Shown here in pieces: positions 42,919 to 52,182 of a stretch of DNA of 64,000 bases. The DNA comes from Gammaproteobacteria bacterium (GTDB taxonomy: Bacteria > Pseudomonadota > Gammaproteobacteria > Pseudomonadales > Azotimanducaceae): NCBI GenBank assembly GCA_026706385.1, contig JAPOYV010000114.1:124001-188000 (forward strand), read 5' to 3'. Under the pieces are notes generated by a model. It ran no database searches, was not told where the DNA came from, and worked only from the letters and a program-made list of their open reading frames with translations. How positions within the stretch are numbered: position 1 is the first letter of the stretch; each line of letters starts with the position of its first letter. The translations under genes and the position numbers were made by a program.

Positions 42919-44703
42919 ATGATCGGGCCACAGTCCATGGACAACTGGCGGGCGCTTAGGACGCTCGAGGTCGCCGGGTCGCAGGGAGAGCGCCTCTCGG
43001 CGTGGCGCGATCACCGCTTGTGGTACATGGCGGAAACCGGCTACCTGGTCGACGGCTTCGAGAACCGCCCGGGGGTCCACCCGTGGCAGGGCGAGCACGT
43101 CGGAAAGTGGTTGCACGCGGCAACCCTCGCCTGGACGATGACCGGTGACGTGAGACTCGCGAGCGAACTCGAACGGACCGTGGAGCGACTGCTGGCGACG
43201 CAATTGCCGGACGGCTATCTCGGCACCTATGCGCCTGAAGCCACGTTTGTGGCCGTGCCCGAGAATGCGCCATCGGCCGTGCCGCACGACGACGTCGATG
43301 CGCCGAGGACGAAGCGTCGCGGCGGCTGGGACGTCTGGACGCACCGCTACAACCTCTACGGTCTGCTGACCTACGAGAACGCCTTCCCTAGCGAACGGGT
43401 GGTCGACGCGTGCCGGCGAATGGCCGACCTGCTGATCGAAGTCTACGGCCCGGATGGCGCGGACTTGACGAAGTACGGGACGCGCAAGGGGATCTCGGCG
43501 ACGACGCTGCTCGAGTCGGTCGTCATGCTCCACGAGCGCACCGGAGAGTCGAAGTACCTGGATTTCGCCGAGCACATCGTCGGCAGGATCGAAGCCAACC
43601 CGGATCTCGAGCTGATGGGAACGCTCCTGCGCGGCGGCAGCGTCGTCGGTCCCGGGGAAGGTAAGGGCTACCAGCTCATGGCGAACCTGCTGGGGTTCCT
43701 GCGCCTCTATCGATGCACGGGCAATCGCGACTACCTCGACACGGCGCGCAACGGCTGGCGCGAGATCCGGGATCGCCACATCCTCGTCACCGGTGGCCCA
43801 TGGACCCGGCACAGGGACTACAACGGCAACCGCGAGTGCTTCGCCCGGGCGGAAGACTTCGATCCGTGGCAGATCTCGGTGGAGGGTTGCTGCGACGCGA
43901 CTTGGATCCAGCTTTGCGTGCAGCTCTTCGAAATCGAAGGCGAGAGCCAGTACCTGGATGCGGCGGAAATCACCCTCTACAACAGCCTGCACGGCCACCA
44001 GCACGCCGATGGCATCCGCTGGTGCTACTTCACGGCGCCCAACGAGGCGAGTACCAAGTACGTCGACACCATGCACTGCTGCGGCTCGAGCATGCCGCGT
44101 GCGATGGAGATGCTTGCCGGCCACCTAGCCGGCGAGATTGACGGTCGTCTGGCGGTCTGCACGCTGGCGCCGTGCACCGTGGAAGTGAGCGAAGCGCTCG
44201 GCGGCGGGACGGTGGTTGTCGAGGGCGAGTTCCCGGACGGGCCCACGACGCGCATTCGCTTCAAGCCCAAGAGCCCGCACACGTACACCTGCGAATTCAG
44301 ACTCCCGGCGGACACCGCTCTACGCCGCGTACGGGTCAACGGGAGTTACGCCGAGGTCGCACGCAACGATCGGGGGTTCTACGCGTTGCGGCGGCAGTGG
44401 CGTGGCGGGGACGTCCTCGCGATCGAAGCCGAGTACGAGTTGAAGGTCCATCTGCAGGCATCCGATGCCTCAGAAGGCGAGCGTTGGGTCGCGTTCACCC
44501 ATGGCCCGTTGGCGTTGGCCCAGAAGATCTCGGCGAGCCCGCGCAACGAACCTTTCGCGGGGCGGCCACCCGAGGAAACGTTGGCGATGCTGGAGCCCTC
44601 GACGCAAGGTTCGTTCAAAGTGCTGGGGACCGACATTTCGCTCGTGCCCTATCACCTGGCGTGTTCCGACAGCTCGGGGCCAAGAACCTATTTCAAGGTG
44701 TAG
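42919..44703 (+). CDS. GH127-type glycoside hydrolase (DUF1680)
   Basis: This 594-residue protein shows the (alpha/alpha)6 barrel of DUF1680/GH127, whose characterised members are beta-L-arabinofuranosidases that use a zinc-bound cysteine as nucleophile. The G-K-W-L-H-A start of the barrel, G-G-x-x-G/G-W-D-V-W stretch, E-C-F segment and M-H-C-C-G motif fit this mechanism. No signal peptide is visible, so it acts in the cytoplasm or its start is later (ATG at 42937). It abuts the sulfatase-esterase gene, suggesting degradation of a sulfated or acylated glycan. The family has diverse members, so the sugar is not certain. Confidence 0.82.
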   Translation: MIGPQSMDNWRALRTLEVAGSQGERLSAWRDHRLWYMAETGYLVDGFENRPGVHPWQGEHVGKWLHAATLAWTMTGDVRLASELERTVERLLATQLPDGYLGTYAPEATFVAVPENAPSAVPHDDVDAPRTKRRGGWDVWTHRYNLYGLLTYENAFPSERVVDACRRMADLLIEVYGPDGADLTKYGTRKGISATTLLESVVMLHERTGESKYLDFAEHIVGRIEANPDLELMGTLLRGGSVVGPGEGKGYQLMANLLGFLRLYRCTGNRDYLDTARNGWREIRDRHILVTGGPWTRHRDYNGNRECFARAEDFDPWQISVEGCCDATWIQLCVQLFEIEGESQYLDAAEITLYNSLHGHQHADGIRWCYFTAPNEASTKYVDTMHCCGSSMPRAMEMLAGHLAGEIDGRLAVCTLAPCTVEVSEALGGGTVVVEGEFPDGPTTRIRFKPKSPHTYTCEFRLPADTALRRVRVNGSYAEVARNDRGFYALRRQWRGGDVLAIEAEYELKVHLQASDASEGERWVAFTHGPLALAQKISASPRNEPFAGRPPEETLAMLEPSTQGSFKVLGTDISLVPYHLACSDSSGPRTYFKV

Positions 44704-44736
44704 ATGTTGCTAGTTTCGATTCACAGGAGTAGACCG

Positions 44737-47169
44737 ATGCCGAATGCCGCAGCGATCCTCGTCAGCCTGACGGTGCTGGCCTTGGCCGGCGAGGCATTCG
44801 CCCAGACCCGGCCCAGCGTCGTGCTGGTCATGGCCGACGACATGGGCTGGGCGCAGACCGGCTACTACGGTCATCCGGTCATGAAAACGCCGAACCTCGA
44901 CGCGATGGCGCACAACGGTCTCAGGATGGACCGTTTCTATGCCGGCGCGCCGAGTTGCACACCGACCCGGGCCTCGGTGCTCACAGGCCGGACCAACGAC
45001 CGAACAGGCGCGTTTCGTGTCGGACACGCCATCAACAAGCAGGAAAAACTGCTCTCGACGGCGTTTCGGGACGCCGGCTACGCAACGGCCCACTTCGGCA
45101 AGTGGCACCTGAACCAGGGTGGCCCGAAAGGCCATCCACTTCCGGCCGATGACCCACACAATCCGGGCGAGCTCGGTTTCGACTACTGGCTGAGTGCGAC
45201 CAGCGGGTTCGATCGATTCGACCTCGAGGGGGGCCGGTTCGAACTCAGCCGCAACGGCACGGTTGAACAGTTCCAGGGCGACGGCTCGGAAGTCATCGTC
45301 GATGAAGCCCTCAAGTACATCGCAACCCAAGTTGCCGACGGCAAGCCCGTGTTCGTCGTCATCTGGTATTCGGCGCCCCACGGCCCATGGGAGGCTTCCG
45401 AGGAAGACATCGAGCCGTTCCTGGGACGCGTCGACCGAACGTCGGCGCACATGCACGGCGAGATCGTCGCCATCGACCGATCGATCGGGCATCTGAGATC
45501 CGGCCTCAAGGATCTAGGCATAGCCGACAACACGCTCATCTGGTTCACGAGCGACAACGGCGGCACCCCCAACATCGACTACCCGTCGAACTGCAGCGCG
45601 GCCTTGGATCCGGACCTGACGAGCGAGGAGACCAGGGCACTGGGCTGCTACCGGGGCGTCCGTCCGGACAGCACCGGTCACCTTCGCGGGTTCAAGAAGG
45701 ACTTCTACGAAGGCGGACTGCGCGTCCCCACCGTCGTCGAGTGGCCCGCCGGCATAGACCCGCGGGTGTCGAACTTCCCGGCCGGGACCGTGGACATGTT
45801 CCCGACGTTGATCGACGTGGCGGGCTTAAGTCCGGACGCCATCAACGAGGTGCACGATGGCATCTCGCTCGCCGAAGTCTTCAAGTCGGAACCGGCACGG
45901 CGCGATCAACCGTTGGGATTCCGGGCGAGCGACGGCCGGATGTGGCTGGACAACGACTGGAAGCTGGTTCAGAACGTCACCTACGCGGACGGGGAGTTCA
46001 TCACCGAGCCCTTCGAGCTGTACAACGTCATCGGCGACCCAAGCGAAGAGCAGAACCTGATCGGCTTGTATCCGGAACGCGCGGAGCGCATGGGCAGGCA
46101 ACTGGATTCCTGGAGCCTTTCGGTGAGCCGCAGCGCTTTGGGCGCCGACTATCCCGAAGGCAAGGTTCTTCCTTCGGGGCGCGAGCCCGACCCCGATGTC
46201 GACGAGCGCCGGAGAACGCGGATGAGGGAATGGGCGGAGGAAGTGGAAAAAGCGGCAAAGATCCCAACTCGACGAAAGCAAGCCGACATGACCGACAATT
46301 CGAACCCCGGCAACCTGGTCCACTATCCGGACTTCCCCACCGAACTCCTTGCACCACGTCCCGTGGACGTCTGGTTGCCCGAGGCGTACGAGGCCGCGCC
46401 GAACGATCGATTCCCCGTCATCTACATGCACGACGGCCAGTTCCTGTTCGATCGCGGCCACTCGCCTTACGTGGGTACCGACTGGTTGTGGGATGTGGAC
46501 CGAACCATGACGCGGCTCATCCGCGACGGGGAGATCCGACCGGCGATCGTCGTTGCGGTGTGGATGAACGAGACGAAGAAGGCCAGTCGGGGCGCCGAGT
46601 ACCTGCCGCAGAAGATGATGACTGACGAGGTCACGCAGCGCGTGTTCGCACAGCACCCCGACTTGGCGAGCCAGGAACTCGCATCCGACAGCTATCTCAA
46701 GTTCCTGGTCGAAGAGCTCAAGCCGTTCATCGATCGGAACTACCGCACACGGCCGGGTCGGGAAGACACGTACCTCATGGGGTCGAGCATGGGCGGCATG
46801 ATCTCCGCGTACGCCATCGCGGAATACCCCGATGTCTTCGGGAGTGCTGCCTGCCTGTCGACCGACTGGACCTTCGGGGACGGGGCCTTCGTCGATTGGC
46901 TAAACGACCACTGGCCGGCGGCTGGATCGCACCGTGTCTATTTCGACCACGGTACTGCGACGTACGACGCCGCCTACGGACCGCACCAACGGAAGATGGA
47001 TGGCGTGTTGCGCAGCAAGGGCTACCGAGCCGGCGAGGACTGGGTCACGCGACGGTTCGAAGGGGCCGACCACACACCGAAAGCCTGGGCTAAGCGCCTG
47101 CACATTCCACTGCAGTTCCTACTGGCGCCGCCGGGCGCCAAGACGCCGAAAGCACACCCGACGCATTAG
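44737..47169 (+). CDS. Sulfatase-esterase fusion protein
   Basis: The 810-residue protein starts at 44737 (AGGAG site; an ATG at 44704 is in frame). A signal peptide (to about residue 22) precedes a type I sulfatase with M-A-D-D-M-G-W metal site, formylglycine motif C-T-P-T-R (Cys74) and G-K-W-H-L; it spans to about residue 500. From about 520 a second enzyme follows, a putative esterase of the Fes/D type with nucleophile Ser684 in G-S-S-M-G-G and a late His. An internal ATG near 46287 could start a separate esterase, but no ribosome site supports it. Together they would remove sulfate and acyl groups in the periplasm. Confidence 0.85.
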   Translation: MPNAAAILVSLTVLALAGEAFAQTRPSVVLVMADDMGWAQTGYYGHPVMKTPNLDAMAHNGLRMDRFYAGAPSCTPTRASVLTGRTNDRTGAFRVGHAINKQEKLLSTAFRDAGYATAHFGKWHLNQGGPKGHPLPADDPHNPGELGFDYWLSATSGFDRFDLEGGRFELSRNGTVEQFQGDGSEVIVDEALKYIATQVADGKPVFVVIWYSAPHGPWEASEEDIEPFLGRVDRTSAHMHGEIVAIDRSIGHLRSGLKDLGIADNTLIWFTSDNGGTPNIDYPSNCSAALDPDLTSEETRALGCYRGVRPDSTGHLRGFKKDFYEGGLRVPTVVEWPAGIDPRVSNFPAGTVDMFPTLIDVAGLSPDAINEVHDGISLAEVFKSEPARRDQPLGFRASDGRMWLDNDWKLVQNVTYADGEFITEPFELYNVIGDPSEEQNLIGLYPERAERMGRQLDSWSLSVSRSALGADYPEGKVLPSGREPDPDVDERRRTRMREWAEEVEKAAKIPTRRKQADMTDNSNPGNLVHYPDFPTELLAPRPVDVWLPEAYEAAPNDRFPVIYMHDGQFLFDRGHSPYVGTDWLWDVDRTMTRLIRDGEIRPAIVVAVWMNETKKASRGAEYLPQKMMTDEVTQRVFAQHPDLASQELASDSYLKFLVEELKPFIDRNYRTRPGREDTYLMGSSMGGMISAYAIAEYPDVFGSAACLSTDWTFGDGAFVDWLNDHWPAAGSHRVYFDHGTATYDAAYGPHQRKMDGVLRSKGYRAGEDWVTRRFEGADHTPKAWAKRLHIPLQFLLAPPGAKTPKAHPTH

Positions 47170-47190
47170 TCCTCAAGGAGGCTGAAGAAA

Positions 47191-47580
47191 ATGGCGAACA
47201 ACCACGTCCGGCACGGTTTCGGCACCGTGAGGCCTTACCTCTACGGGCCCTACGAACTGCCCGGATTCCTAGCGTCGGTGTTCGATGCGCGGGAGATCGG
47301 ACGGCACGAGGCGCCAGGACGCCGCGCCGCGCACGTCGAGCTGGCGATCGGCGACGGCATGGTCGTGGTCGAAGCCGGAAAAATGCCCCCCGAGGTCAAT
47401 CCGACGGAAGCGTCCGTCTACGTGTACGTGGAGGACGTCGACGCGGCCTATCGGCGCGCCTTGGATGCTGGCGCGGAGGCGATCACTGCGCCCGAGGACA
47501 AGCCTTACGGGGAGAGGGGCTGCGGATTCCGGGCTTGCGGAAACACGTGGTGGGTGGCCACGCACCTAGGGACCGGGTAG
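47191..47580 (+). CDS. VOC-family (glyoxalase-fold) protein
   Basis: This 129-residue protein has two beta-alpha-beta-beta-beta modules of the vicinal oxygen chelate fold, closest to the PhnB-like group (Y-V-Y-V-E-D-V-D-A-A-Y-R-R-A-L-D-A-G-A and D-K-P-Y-G-E-R-G-C-G-F). A metal-dependent isomerase, dioxygenase or binding role is possible. A GGAGG ribosome site precedes the ATG. It sits 21 bases after the sulfatase-esterase and 21 before fumC, apparently in one transcript. Confidence 0.85.
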   Translation: MANNHVRHGFGTVRPYLYGPYELPGFLASVFDAREIGRHEAPGRRAAHVELAIGDGMVVVEAGKMPPEVNPTEASVYVYVEDVDAAYRRALDAGAEAITAPEDKPYGERGCGFRACGNTWWVATHLGTG

Positions 47581-47601
47581 GGGAGGACCAACGGGGATCG
47601 C

Positions 47602-48987
47602 ATGACCACCGAAGATCGAACGGTGCGCGACAGCATGGGTGAGCTGAGGGTGCCATCCGATGCCCTGTGGGACGCGCACACGCAACGGGCCGTCGTGAAC
47701 TTTCCGATCAGCGGTCTGCGCATGCCCCGGCAGTTCATACGAGCGCTGGGCCTGATCAAGTGGGCTGCTGCAGCGACGCACGACGAACTCGGGCTGATGC
47801 CGGCCGAGTTGGCTGCCGCCATCAAGTCGGCCGCGATGGAGGTGGCCGAAGGGCGGCACGACGACCACTTTCCGGTGGATGTGTTCCAGACCGGATCCGG
47901 CACAAGCTCGAACATGAACGCCAACGAGGTCATCGCCAACCTGGCCTCCCGCGTTTGGGGCGAGCCCGTGCACCCCAATGACGACGTCAACAAAGGGCAG
48001 AGCAGCAATGACGTGATTCCGTCTGCGATCCACGTCAGCGCGGCGCTCGGCGTCACGGAGTCGTTGCTGCCGGCGCTGGATCATCTGGCGAGCACCATCG
48101 AGCGCAAGGCCGAGGCGTTGCCGGGGATCGTCAAGACGGGTCGAACTCACCTCATGGATGCCATGCCGATTCGACTCGAGCAGGAGCTGTCGGGGTGGTC
48201 TGCGCAGATCAGGACCGCCCATCAGCGCATTGCCGGTGTCCTGCCACGTCTGAGCGCCTTGGCGCAGGGTGGTACGGCGGTCGGCACCGGCATCAACGCC
48301 CATCCCGAGTTCGGCACGCGCGTGGCAGAGCACCTGTCACAGCAGACGGGCATCGCGTTTCGACCCGCGGACAACACCTTCGAAGCCATGAGCTGCCAGG
48401 ACACGGCCGTGGAACTATCAGGACAGATGAAGACGGTCGCCGTGAGCCTGCTCAAGATCGCCAATGATCTGCGGTGGATGAACAGCGGCCCATTGGCGGG
48501 CTTGGGCGAGATCGAGCTGCCGGCGCTGCAGCCCGGCAGCAGCATTATGCCGGGGAAGGTGAATCCGGTGATTCCCGAGGCGGTCGCGATGGCGGCGGCA
48601 CAGGTCATCGGCAACGACACGACCATCACGGTGGCCGGGCAATCGGGCAACTTCCAGCTCAACGTCATGCTGCCAGTCATTGCTCACAATCTCTTGCAAA
48701 GTATTGAAATATTGAGTAATTCATCCGAGCTGATGGCGGACACGGCCATTGCTGGATTCACCGTCAACGAAGATCGCATGCGGTCCGCTCTACAACGCAA
48801 CCCCATACTGGTCACGGCATTGAATAACCTCATCGGGTACGACAAGGGGGCCGAAATCGCCAAGCGCGCCTACCGGGAACGGCGTTCCATCATCGACGTG
48901 GCCGCCGAGGAAACGGACTTGAGCCGGGACGAGCTTGAAGCGCTGCTGGACCCTGCGGCGTTGACGCAAGGAGGCATCAAGGGCTAG
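47602..48987 (+). CDS. fumC: Class II fumarate hydratase
   Basis: This 461-residue fumarase interconverts fumarate and malate in the citric acid cycle without an iron-sulfur cluster. The family signature appears as G-S-S-I-M-P-G-K-V-N-P, with G-S-G-T-S-S-N-M-N-A-N-E and G-R-T-H-L-M-D-A for the active site. Length is standard. The last gene of a plus-strand run, it converges on a small membrane-protein gene six bases away. Confidence 0.95.
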   Translation: MTTEDRTVRDSMGELRVPSDALWDAHTQRAVVNFPISGLRMPRQFIRALGLIKWAAAATHDELGLMPAELAAAIKSAAMEVAEGRHDDHFPVDVFQTGSGTSSNMNANEVIANLASRVWGEPVHPNDDVNKGQSSNDVIPSAIHVSAALGVTESLLPALDHLASTIERKAEALPGIVKTGRTHLMDAMPIRLEQELSGWSAQIRTAHQRIAGVLPRLSALAQGGTAVGTGINAHPEFGTRVAEHLSQQTGIAFRPADNTFEAMSCQDTAVELSGQMKTVAVSLLKIANDLRWMNSGPLAGLGEIELPALQPGSSIMPGKVNPVIPEAVAMAAAQVIGNDTTITVAGQSGNFQLNVMLPVIAHNLLQSIEILSNSSELMADTAIAGFTVNEDRMRSALQRNPILVTALNNLIGYDKGAEIAKRAYRERRSIIDVAAEETDLSRDELEALLDPAALTQGGIKG

Positions 48988-48993
48988 GCCACC

Positions 48994-49659
48994 TCACCTC
49001 GGCCGGGGGATCTTGTGCTCCTCCGGCAAGGTGCAGATGCGTTCCATCCGCGTGACGCTGCCGTCGACGTACTCCCACACAAGCTGCTCGCCGTCACGGT
49101 AACGCCGCACCACAACAGGCCCCCAGCCGAAGATGTGGAAGTCCAGAACACCGTCATTCCAGATCATGCTGGCGGATGATCGAGCGCAATAGGGCCTCCC
49201 GCCGATTCTGAACGCCACCGAGCCCCGGGTGTCGTTGGTGTTCTCGCCCAGCGTGCTGTTCGGGCCGTAGTCGTGAATGACGCCGCTGCTGGTGACGACC
49301 ACCCGGCGGCCGCACTGTTCGATGCGTTCCACATGACCCACGCGTCCCTCGACCCCCAGCCACAGGCCGCGGATGTCATCGGCCCCGGCAACAAGCGGCT
49401 CGGTGCAACGGCCGAGGATCGGCAACGGGAAGTGGGTATAGCTGCAGTCCGGCGTGTTGCCCTTGGGTATGTCCCGGGCCAGCTTGCCGCTGCCATCGAG
49501 CTTGGGGAGTTCGCAGTAGTCGATCTCGCTCCCGTCGCCGGCAAGCGTCGCCGGGTCGGTCGTGAGGGGTGGTCTCGGCGAGAGGAAGATCCCCCAGAAC
49601 GCAAGCAGGACCAGGGCAACGAGGACGCCCACGGCCCATCGGACGATTCGCCAAATCAT
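48994..49659 (-). CDS. Hypothetical membrane-anchored protein, 221 aa
   Basis: This protein has one N-terminal membrane helix (about residues 8-27) followed by an exported domain of about 190 residues with several Cys (six or more), possibly disulfide-bonded. No family is recognised. It follows the carboxylesterase gene on the same strand and converges on fumC. Confidence 0.7.
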   Translation of the reverse strand: MIWRIVRWAVGVLVALVLLAFWGIFLSPRPPLTTDPATLAGDGSEIDYCELPKLDGSGKLARDIPKGNTPDCSYTHFPLPILGRCTEPLVAGADDIRGLWLGVEGRVGHVERIEQCGRRVVVTSSGVIHDYGPNSTLGENTNDTRGSVAFRIGGRPYCARSSASMIWNDGVLDFHIFGWGPVVVRRYRDGEQLVWEYVDGSVTRMERICTLPEEHKIPRPR

Positions 49660-49683
49660 CGTGCCGTTACCTCGTTGCGCCTT

Positions 49684-51282
49684 CTACGAACGTCGACTCT
49701 CCCAGATCGCTCGAATGTGAGCGTCCGGGTCGCCAATCACTTCGCTGCGCGCATTCAACATCATCGTCTGGCGCCGCTCCGCGTCGAACTCGGGCCATTC
49801 GGGTAGTCCTGACGCCGTGGGTACGCCCGTCCGGGCGAACGCGGCCCATGCATCGGTCATGCTGTCTGCCAGAGCCTGTGCCTCCGCTACATCGGTTTCG
49901 TCACCCAGGCACGCTCCCAAGGTCGACAGGTTGTTGAACATGAACGCCGCGTCGAAGCCGTGGAACGCGCCGAAGGCACCCTTGAGGCCCTTCGTCTCGT
50001 ACTCGAACTGGTACATGTAGGTCTTGCCGTTGCTGGTGTCGCTGTGGATTTCGGCCGCTTGGATCGATCGCATACGGTACAGGACGTCCGACTGAATGCG
50101 CTCGAGAACGGTGTAGCTGTCACTGTCCGGCAACGAGGATTTGTACTTGGCGATCAATGCCTTGCGTTCGGCTTTTGTGTTCCCGATGAGGCCGTTGAAC
50201 AGGCTGTTGCCGATCTGAATCGCCAGCACCTTGGGCAAGGGCATCGGCAGCACGGCAACCCGTCCATCGTGCCGGCAGTTGCCCACCAAGAGATCGATGT
50301 TGCGCACCCTGGCGTTCGACATGGCCACGAGCACGTCCTCAGGCATGAACTCCGTGTGGTAGGCGCCGGCGGCGGGGAGGCGAATGCGGCTCATCTCGCC
50401 GTAAGGTTCGCCCCGGCGGTAAAGCATGGTCTGCATCTTCGAGCCGACGATGACGTCGTTGGACACCCCGGCAAGCGCCTCCACATCGCCAACGGGGACT
50501 TTCATCGCCTTCAGCACGTCACGCGTGAACCTGTGATGATCGGCGATATCGATCATCACGATTGGACCGCTCATGACGACCGCCCGATGGAACAAGCCTT
50601 CGCTCGTCGGCGAAGACAGCAAGGCCCATACGCAGGTCCCGCCCGCCGATTGACCGACGACCGTCACGTTGTTGGGGTCACCGCCGAATTGCTCGATGTT
50701 GTCCTGGACCCACTGCAGCGCAGCGACGACGTCCATGAACCCGCGATTGCCGACACAGACGTTGTCGTCAAAGAGGCCGTCAGCGGCGAGGAAGCCAATC
50801 CCGCCAAGGCGGTAGTTGATGCTCACGACGACGACCGTCCCTCGCTTCGCCAAGGCACCGCCGTCCGCGGTGGGGGGACTGCTGCCGCCGCTGGCGAGTC
50901 CGCCACCGTGGATGAAGAAGATCACGGGCTGTTTTTCGTGCGAAACGGAAGGCTCTGCTGAAGTCCAGACGTTGAGCGAGAGACACGCCGGCCCGGGTTC
51001 GGTCATGCCGCCCAGCATCTCCATCATCGCCGCCCCCGCCTTGGGCATCAGCCATCCGGGCACGGACGGCACGTTCTGCGGTGCAGACGGGCCGAACTGT
51101 GTTGCGTCGAAGGTGCCCGCGAGGACGGGAGGCGGCTTTGGTGCAAGCCAGCGGTTGATTCCCTCTATGGGCGCGGCGTAGGGAATACCCTTGAAGCTGT
51201 AGATGCCATCCGCGAACCGGCCCCGGATCAGGCCATCGCCCACAGCAACTGCTGGGTCAGGTGCGGGACCGGATGCGGTCAC
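49684..51282 (-). CDS. Carboxylesterase type B
   Basis: This 532-residue alpha/beta hydrolase has the carboxylesterase B hallmarks: F-I-H-G-G-G oxyanion hole, the E-P-G-P-A-C-L-S-L-N-V-W block and the nucleophile elbow G-Q-S-A-G-G. A late E-Y-E-T-K-G and D-A-A-F/H-G-F region carry the remaining triad candidates. No signal peptide is visible. It would cleave carboxylic esters of unspecified type. Followed on the same strand by the small membrane-anchored protein gene. Confidence 0.9.
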   Translation of the reverse strand: MTASGPAPDPAVAVGDGLIRGRFADGIYSFKGIPYAAPIEGINRWLAPKPPPVLAGTFDATQFGPSAPQNVPSVPGWLMPKAGAAMMEMLGGMTEPGPACLSLNVWTSAEPSVSHEKQPVIFFIHGGGLASGGSSPPTADGGALAKRGTVVVVSINYRLGGIGFLAADGLFDDNVCVGNRGFMDVVAALQWVQDNIEQFGGDPNNVTVVGQSAGGTCVWALLSSPTSEGLFHRAVVMSGPIVMIDIADHHRFTRDVLKAMKVPVGDVEALAGVSNDVIVGSKMQTMLYRRGEPYGEMSRIRLPAAGAYHTEFMPEDVLVAMSNARVRNIDLLVGNCRHDGRVAVLPMPLPKVLAIQIGNSLFNGLIGNTKAERKALIAKYKSSLPDSDSYTVLERIQSDVLYRMRSIQAAEIHSDTSNGKTYMYQFEYETKGLKGAFGAFHGFDAAFMFNNLSTLGACLGDETDVAEAQALADSMTDAWAAFARTGVPTASGLPEWPEFDAERRQTMMLNARSEVIGDPDAHIRAIWESRRS

Positions 51283-51382
51283 CAGCTACTCCTCGTTCAA
51301 AGCGGTTTGGTGCCGTTCTACCATCAACGTCCGGCTCCCGCCAACGCGCCTGCTAGGCACGCGCGCCTGGCCGGCAGGCGTT

Positions 51383-52093
51383 CTACCGCGTCGGGAAGGC
51401 AATCGTCCCCGCCATTCCCGGTTCGCGGTACGCCGTGTTGGCGGCCTGCCACGCATCGCTCGCCAGCATGGACCGCAGAGCGTCGAGCGACGGATAGCGC
51501 ACCAGGACGAAGTGCTCCCACTCATCGTCGCTGACCATCGCCTGGTCCGCGACCAGCGACATCTCGACTTTGCCGCCGAGATCATGAACGAGCCGTGCGG
51601 CGACCTCGCCGTAACGGAAGAACGACGCTCTTCCTTCGTCGCCGTGGTAGCGCAGCAGGTTGACCACGAAGACTTCCTCGTCGGACGTTCGCTGCACGTC
51701 CTCGAGCGACGGCGGGGTCACCGGCACCGGGCCGGTGCCGTGCGCGAAGGCGTAGAGCAGACGCGCGGACAGGCCCGCGGTGCGGTCTGAGATGGCGGCC
51801 TGGTAGGCGGGGTTGTCCTGCATATCGAGCCAGGCCGCCCGGCGGGGGTAGTAGACGAGTGCCACGCCGTCCCAGTCGTCCCCGGCCAGGCTGGCGCCGC
51901 TGTAGAGCACACGCCCGCCACGGGCGCTGATCTCGCGGCCGGCAACGGCACCGTAACGGGCGTAGCGTTCACGACCGCCGGGTTCGGCGTACTTGAGCAG
52001 ATTCACCATGACGATCGGGTCGTCATCGGGGCGGGCGCGAAGCGCCGCGATGCTCTCGTCGCTGGGGTTCACGGCGCTCGTGGGGTTCGTCAT
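51383..52093 (-). CDS. Tandem DUF1330-like (dimeric ferredoxin-fold) protein
   Basis: The 236-residue protein has two similar halves (about 25-115 and 135-230), each with I-V-M-V-N-L-L-K-Y or V-F-V-V-N-L-L-R-Y at the start and a Y-P-R/Y-P-S strand near the end, as in DUF1330 stress-response/ferredoxin-like proteins. A fusion of two units would let it fold like one dimer. Activity unknown. It is divergent from the nucleoside permease-like gene. Confidence 0.78.
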   Translation of the reverse strand: MTNPTSAVNPSDESIAALRARPDDDPIVMVNLLKYAEPGGRERYARYGAVAGREISARGGRVLYSGASLAGDDWDGVALVYYPRRAAWLDMQDNPAYQAAISDRTAGLSARLLYAFAHGTGPVPVTPPSLEDVQRTSDEEVFVVNLLRYHGDEGRASFFRYGEVAARLVHDLGGKVEMSLVADQAMVSDDEWEHFVLVRYPSLDALRSMLASDAWQAANTAYREPGMAGTIAFPTR

Positions 52094-52182
52094 CGGATCG
52101 CTCCAGCCATGGTTTGGCCGGCGCGAGCACGGTCACGTTAAGATCGCCGCCGTTCTCCGCCGTGTTAGCGCCATCCCGACTG

